Assembly: GCA_009778535.1 (NCBI GenBank)
Contig: WRJP01000084.1
Location: 1-8,025, forward strand
DNA: 8,025 nucleotides
Direction of reading: 5' to 3'
Source: Propionibacteriaceae bacterium
GTDB lineage: Bacteria; Actinomycetota; Actinomycetes; Propionibacteriales; Propionibacteriaceae
Shown one piece after another: positions 6,432 through 8,025 of the stretch (positions are counted from its first letter, which is position 1; the number at the start of each line of letters is the position of its first letter). The position numbers and the translations under genes were made by a program. The notes beneath the pieces were generated by a model. It was not told where the DNA came from. It did not search any database and worked only from the letters and a program-made list of their open reading frames with translations.

Positions 6432-7275
6432 ACGAATCGAGCGCCTCTTGCAACGCCACAAAGCCAGACTTGGGCGAACTGCTGCCTTGGATGTGGCAGA
6501 CCAGGTGGCAATTCGCTTAGAAGACCTGGCTTTCTCTTACACGAATCAGCCCTTTATTGCGAACTTCAACTTAGAGATCGCAGCTGGGAAAATAACCAGT
6601 CTGGTGGGCCCAAACGGCTGCGGCAAATCAACCCTACTCAAACTCATCAGCGGCTTGACCATCCCAAGTGCAGGTCATGTCTTTGTTCATGAGACGCCCT
6701 GCTTATCAATGGGGAACAAAGAGCGAGCCCGTCACCTAGCGCTGCTTCCCCAAGGGCCTAGACCTCCGATGATGAGTGTAGAAGCTCTCGTCGCGTATGG
6801 CCGCTACCCCTACCAACGCGGACTACGCACTCGACTTAACGCCGAAGACGAACACCATGTTGCCGAGGCGATAGCGCTTGCCGGGGTCGAAAGATTTCGC
6901 AAACATGATGTGCGTCTGCTCTCGGGCGGCGAGCGGCAGCGCGCTTTCATCGCAATGATTCTTGCCCAGGACACTGAAATCATCATCTTGGACGAGCCCA
7001 CCACGTACTTAGACGTCAGCGCTTGCCACGAAATCATGGAGTTGATACGAGAACTTAACCAGGCAGCGGGCAAGACGATTCTCATGGTGAACCATGACAT
7101 AGACCTAGCCTTGCGCTACAGCGACCGCATGGCGGTGATGGTTGAAGGGAAGTTGCTGCATACCGGTTCGGTCGACGAGGTTTTAGCCAGCGGCGCAATC
7201 GAGGAAGCCTTCAAGGTAGAGGTGGCTCGCTTCCCAGACACTGAGCGTCTCGCCTACACCCTATTTCCACTGTGA
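6424..7275 (+). CDS. ABC importer ATPase, FecE/BtuD type
   Basis: Cytoplasmic ATP-hydrolysing subunit (283 residues) that drives import. All nucleotide-binding motifs are intact: Walker A GPNGCGKST at 62-70, Q-loop in LLPQGP, signature LSGGERQR at 166-173, Walker B IIILDEP at 186-192 with catalytic E191, D-loop YLD, and switch histidine H224 in VNHD. About 30 residues precede the usual start of the domain; they include a basic patch (RIERLLQRHKARLGR), so the true start could be later, but the ATG at 6424 overlaps the permease by eight bases in a typical coupled arrangement. Its C-terminal EVLASGAIEEAFKVEV is standard for FecE-like ATPases. It is the last gene of the operon; a strong terminator follows 27 bases after the stop. 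Confidence 0.93.
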   Translation: MGERIERLLQRHKARLGRTAALDVADQVAIRLEDLAFSYTNQPFIANFNLEIAAGKITSLVGPNGCGKSTLLKLISGLTIPSAGHVFVHETPCLSMGNKERARHLALLPQGPRPPMMSVEALVAYGRYPYQRGLRTRLNAEDEHHVAEAIALAGVERFRKHDVRLLSGGERQRAFIAMILAQDTEIIILDEPTTYLDVSACHEIMELIRELNQAAGKTILMVNHDIDLALRYSDRMAVMVEGKLLHTGSVDEVLASGAIEEAFKVEVARFPDTERLAYTLFPL

Positions 7276-7302
7276 GTCTTGCTGGCAAAAACCCCAAAAG
7301 TC

Positions 7303-7343
7303 ATGCTGCGGATGGGCGCAGCCCGTCTCGCAGCATCCATTTT
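7303..7343 (+). terminator. Transporter operon terminator, possibly bidirectional
   Basis: ATGCTGCG (7303-7310) pairs with CGCAGCAT (7329-7336), and GATGGGC (7311-7317) pairs with GCCCGTC (7321-7327, one G-U pair) around a GCA loop, leaving one bulged T at 7328. This 15-pair stem is followed by CCATTTTC and preceded by AAAAG, so both strands end in a short T-run. It begins 27 bases after the ATPase stop. The T-run is short for a strong intrinsic terminator, but stem strength and position are convincing. Confidence 0.75.
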
Positions 7344-7376
7344 CACCGCAAAAAGTTTTTCGCCTCGCTCCAATAC

Positions 7377-7396
7377 TTTTTGGGGATCCCGAAAAA
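7377..7396. repeat. 20-base palindrome centred on GGGATCCC
   Basis: TTTTT-G-GGGATCCC-G-AAAAA reads the same on both strands apart from a single G/G mismatch pair (7382 and 7391). It lies 40 bases after the terminator. As a hairpin it would have only a small loop, so it could be a back-up terminator or a protein-binding site; its role is unknown. Confidence 0.45.
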
Positions 7397-7450
7397 TTTT
7401 CTCGGCTCAGTTTTTCATTTCTGTTTCGATTATGCATGACCCTCTCCTAG

Positions 7451-7478
7451 TCATTCCGCACGCGAGTTGCGGAATCCA
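7451..7478. repeat. REP-like palindromic element (GTCATTC...GAATCC type)
   Basis: ATTCCGCA (7453-7460) pairs perfectly with TGCGGAAT (7468-7475) across the loop CGCGAGT. The full string, TCATTCC...GGAATCCAG, resembles the dispersed GTCATTC...GAATC palindromes that occur in many copies in diverse bacterial genomes, with the dRS3 repeat of Neisseria as a named relative in form. CTAGT occurs on both sides (7447-7451 and 7485-7489), which may be a target duplication or chance. Only one copy is in the window, so membership of a repeat family is inferred. Confidence 0.5.
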
Positions 7479-7520
7479 GGACATCTAGTGGTGGATACTG
7501 TAGATGCCTCAACAGAGCCT

Positions 7521-7534
7521 GTGCTGCGCAGCAT
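7521..7534. repeat. Perfect 12-base palindrome TGCTGCGCAGCA
   Basis: Bases 7522-7533 are self-complementary, with GTGCTGC/GCAGCAT as the extended form. The same half-site forms the base of the terminator stem at 7303-7336 and the hairpin at 7546-7568, so it appears to be one of a local family. Confidence 0.5.
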
Positions 7535-7545
7535 TAAGGTTATGG

Positions 7546-7568
7546 ATGCTGCAACTAAAGTGCAGCAT
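7546..7568. repeat. Perfect hairpin ATGCTGCA/TGCAGCAT
   Basis: Eight perfectly paired bases with a seven-base loop (7554-7560). No T-run follows, so it is not an evident terminator. ATGGATGCTGC (7542-7552) is also exactly complementary to GCAGCATCCAT (7330-7340) of the operon terminator, so a transcript running through could pair over 200 bases. Confidence 0.5.
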
Positions 7569-7750
7569 GACAAGTTTGGGATTGTCCTCTTTTTCATACA
7601 AATCAAATACCATCTATTGATAAAAAGATTTTTGTCAGCAGGTGGTTTTTTGATTTCTTAAAATCCCAGTAACAAAGGGCTTTTTCTGGATTAAGCGTTT
7701 TGCATTGTATCATTTCTTGGCAGTTTACAGAGCCGTTTTGCACAGGACAC

Positions 7751-7777
7751 TTGACACAAACCCATGCCTTTTTTAAG
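7751..7777 (+). promoter_or_regulatory. Possible promoter facing the regulator gene
   Basis: TTGACA (7751-7756) is a perfect consensus -35. The best nearby -10 is TTTAAG (7772-7777), 15 bases later, matching four of six positions with a short spacer. Transcription would start inside the repeat at 7780-7859 and run antisense to the regulator's 3' end. A chance match in AT-rich DNA is quite possible. Confidence 0.2.
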
Positions 7778-7779
7778 AG

Positions 7780-7859
7780 TATCTTTTAACGATTCCATTT
7801 TTGAAAATCAAATCGTTAAAAATTTGCACACCCCCTGCAAGGCAAATCGTTAAAAGATA
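7780..7859. repeat. Three-copy AATCGTTAAAA repeat forming a 15-base inverted repeat
   Basis: TATCTTTTAACGATT (7780-7794) is exactly complementary to AATCGTTAAAAGATA (7845-7859). A third copy, AATCGTTAAAA (7811-7821), lies between them in the orientation of the right arm and can pair perfectly for 11 bases with the left arm at 7784-7794. The middle and right copies share 13 bases, CAAATCGTTAAAA (7809-7821 and 7843-7855), spaced 34 apart. Between them TTGCA/TGCAA (7824-7828, 7836-7840) forms a small extra hairpin. No T-run follows on either strand, so it is not a standard terminator. Regulator sites, recombination sites or a mobile-element end are possible. Confidence 0.6.
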
Positions 7860-7897
7860 GAAAAACAGCTCGCCAAGCGGTGACAAAATTGATGCAT

Positions 7898-8025
7898 TCA
7901 CTCCACTTTAACTAATTTTATGATAAGGGCGAGCAGTTCATCTAACGGAATATCCTTTCCGCGACGTTGCCACAAGCGAAAGAGCGACAAGACGGTGGAA
8001 ATATGAAACTCATATAAATACGGTC
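7898..8025 (-). CDS. C-terminal end of a probable TetR-family regulator (partial)
   Basis: An open frame enters from the right edge and ends at a stop codon on the complement of 7898-7900, giving 41 residues. The sequence runs from PYLYEFHIST through LFRLWQRRGKDIPLDELL to IIKLVKVE. A hydrophobic helix with an LW pair, then a short GKDIP turn and a final amphipathic helix, is the usual end of TetR/AcrR-type regulators (the segment often written as gLirWLenGm-spEEla). The DNA-binding domain lies outside the window, so the assignment rests on this tail alone. It converges on the transporter operon; the repeats downstream of its 3' end are not in promoter position for it. Only a weak three-pair hairpin before TTTTT (7861-7880) could end its transcript. 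Confidence 0.5.
   Translation of the reverse strand, partial: PYLYEFHISTVLSLFRLWQRRGKDIPLDELLALIIKLVKVE

Larger units (their letters stand above)
7276..7897. other. Long palindrome-rich intergenic region between convergent genes
   Basis: These 620 bases separate the ends of the transporter operon and the regulator gene and contain no gene I can support. From left to right they hold a strong hairpin terminator, a GATC-centred palindrome, a REP-like element, two further perfect palindromes with the core TGCTGC/GCAGCA, and a three-copy repeat at 7780-7859. Composition shifts sharply: hand counting gives about 35% GC for 7561-7860 against about 53% in a coding line. The many inverted repeats and the base shift suggest accumulated insertions or remnants of mobile DNA. 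Confidence 0.6.

Noticed and set aside
7279..7661. Two plus-strand open frames of about 64-69 codons in the intergenic region
   Set aside because: They run through the terminator and palindromes, have no ribosome site and no recognisable motif.
7704..7734. Possible insertion-sequence end (GGCTCTGTAAACTG on the minus strand, similar to ISL3-type termini)
   Set aside because: No partner terminal repeat and no transposase in the window; resemblance is by eye only.
7606..7785. Cysteine-rich small protein on the minus strand as a possible peptide substrate of the radical SAM enzyme
   Set aside because: No usable start codon or ribosome site, opposite strand, 3 kb from the enzyme, in AT-rich DNA; kept only as a possible relic.
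7780..7859. CRISPR array
   Set aside because: The repeats are only 11-13 bases, one copy is inverted, and the spacers differ in length, which does not fit an array.
7861..7880. Terminator of the regulator gene on the minus strand
   Set aside because: A TTTTT run is present but the preceding stem has only about three pairs, too weak to call.

Overview
The window (about 53% GC in a coding line counted by hand) carries six complete genes, all on the plus strand, plus the 3' end of a seventh on the minus strand. The closest match I can recall is an anaerobic or facultative actinobacterium. The main reason is the large alpha subunit with a fused gamma domain in the 2-oxoacid:ferredoxin oxidoreductase, which reads like actinobacterial KorA. 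The fused form also occurs in Bacteroidetes, and the genus cannot be read from the sequence. An oxygen-sensitive KorAB and a cluster-rich radical SAM enzyme both fit low-oxygen life.

Layout. 1-330: no recognisable gene; it ends in a leader with a palindrome, a small hairpin and a strong Shine-Dalgarno. 331-3194: korA and korB, overlapping by 4 bases, encode a ThDP- and Fe-S-dependent 2-oxoacid (probably 2-oxoglutarate):ferredoxin oxidoreductase. 3195-3396: about 200 bases of leader with two hairpins and no evident terminator. 3397-4398: a radical SAM/SPASM enzyme resembling the NirJ2/AhbD group of alternative heme (and heme d1) biosynthesis; its best start is TTG at 3397. 4437-7275: a FecB/FecCD/FecE-type ABC importer (lipoprotein binding protein, permease, ATPase) whose genes lie 38 bases after the radical SAM gene, then 6 bases apart, then overlapping by 8. 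7276-7897: a 620-base intergenic region with a strong hairpin terminator, several further palindromes including a REP-like element, and an AT-rich stretch (about 35% GC over 7561-7860) ending in a three-copy repeat that forms a 15-base inverted repeat. 7898-8025, minus strand: the C-terminal 41 residues of what looks like a TetR-family regulator, convergent with the transporter operon.

How the genes may work together. The importer is of the class that takes up iron chelates, heme or corrinoids. Placing it in one tight cluster with an AhbD/NirJ2-like enzyme, with no other tetrapyrrole biosynthesis gene in view, suggests salvage: a tetrapyrrole or iron complex is imported and then modified anaerobically in the cytoplasm. 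KorAB would be one source of the low-potential ferredoxin that radical SAM enzymes need. This link is inference from gene order. The most unusual non-coding signals are the palindrome-rich intergenic region after the transporter and the three-copy AATCGTTAAAA repeat next to the regulator gene.
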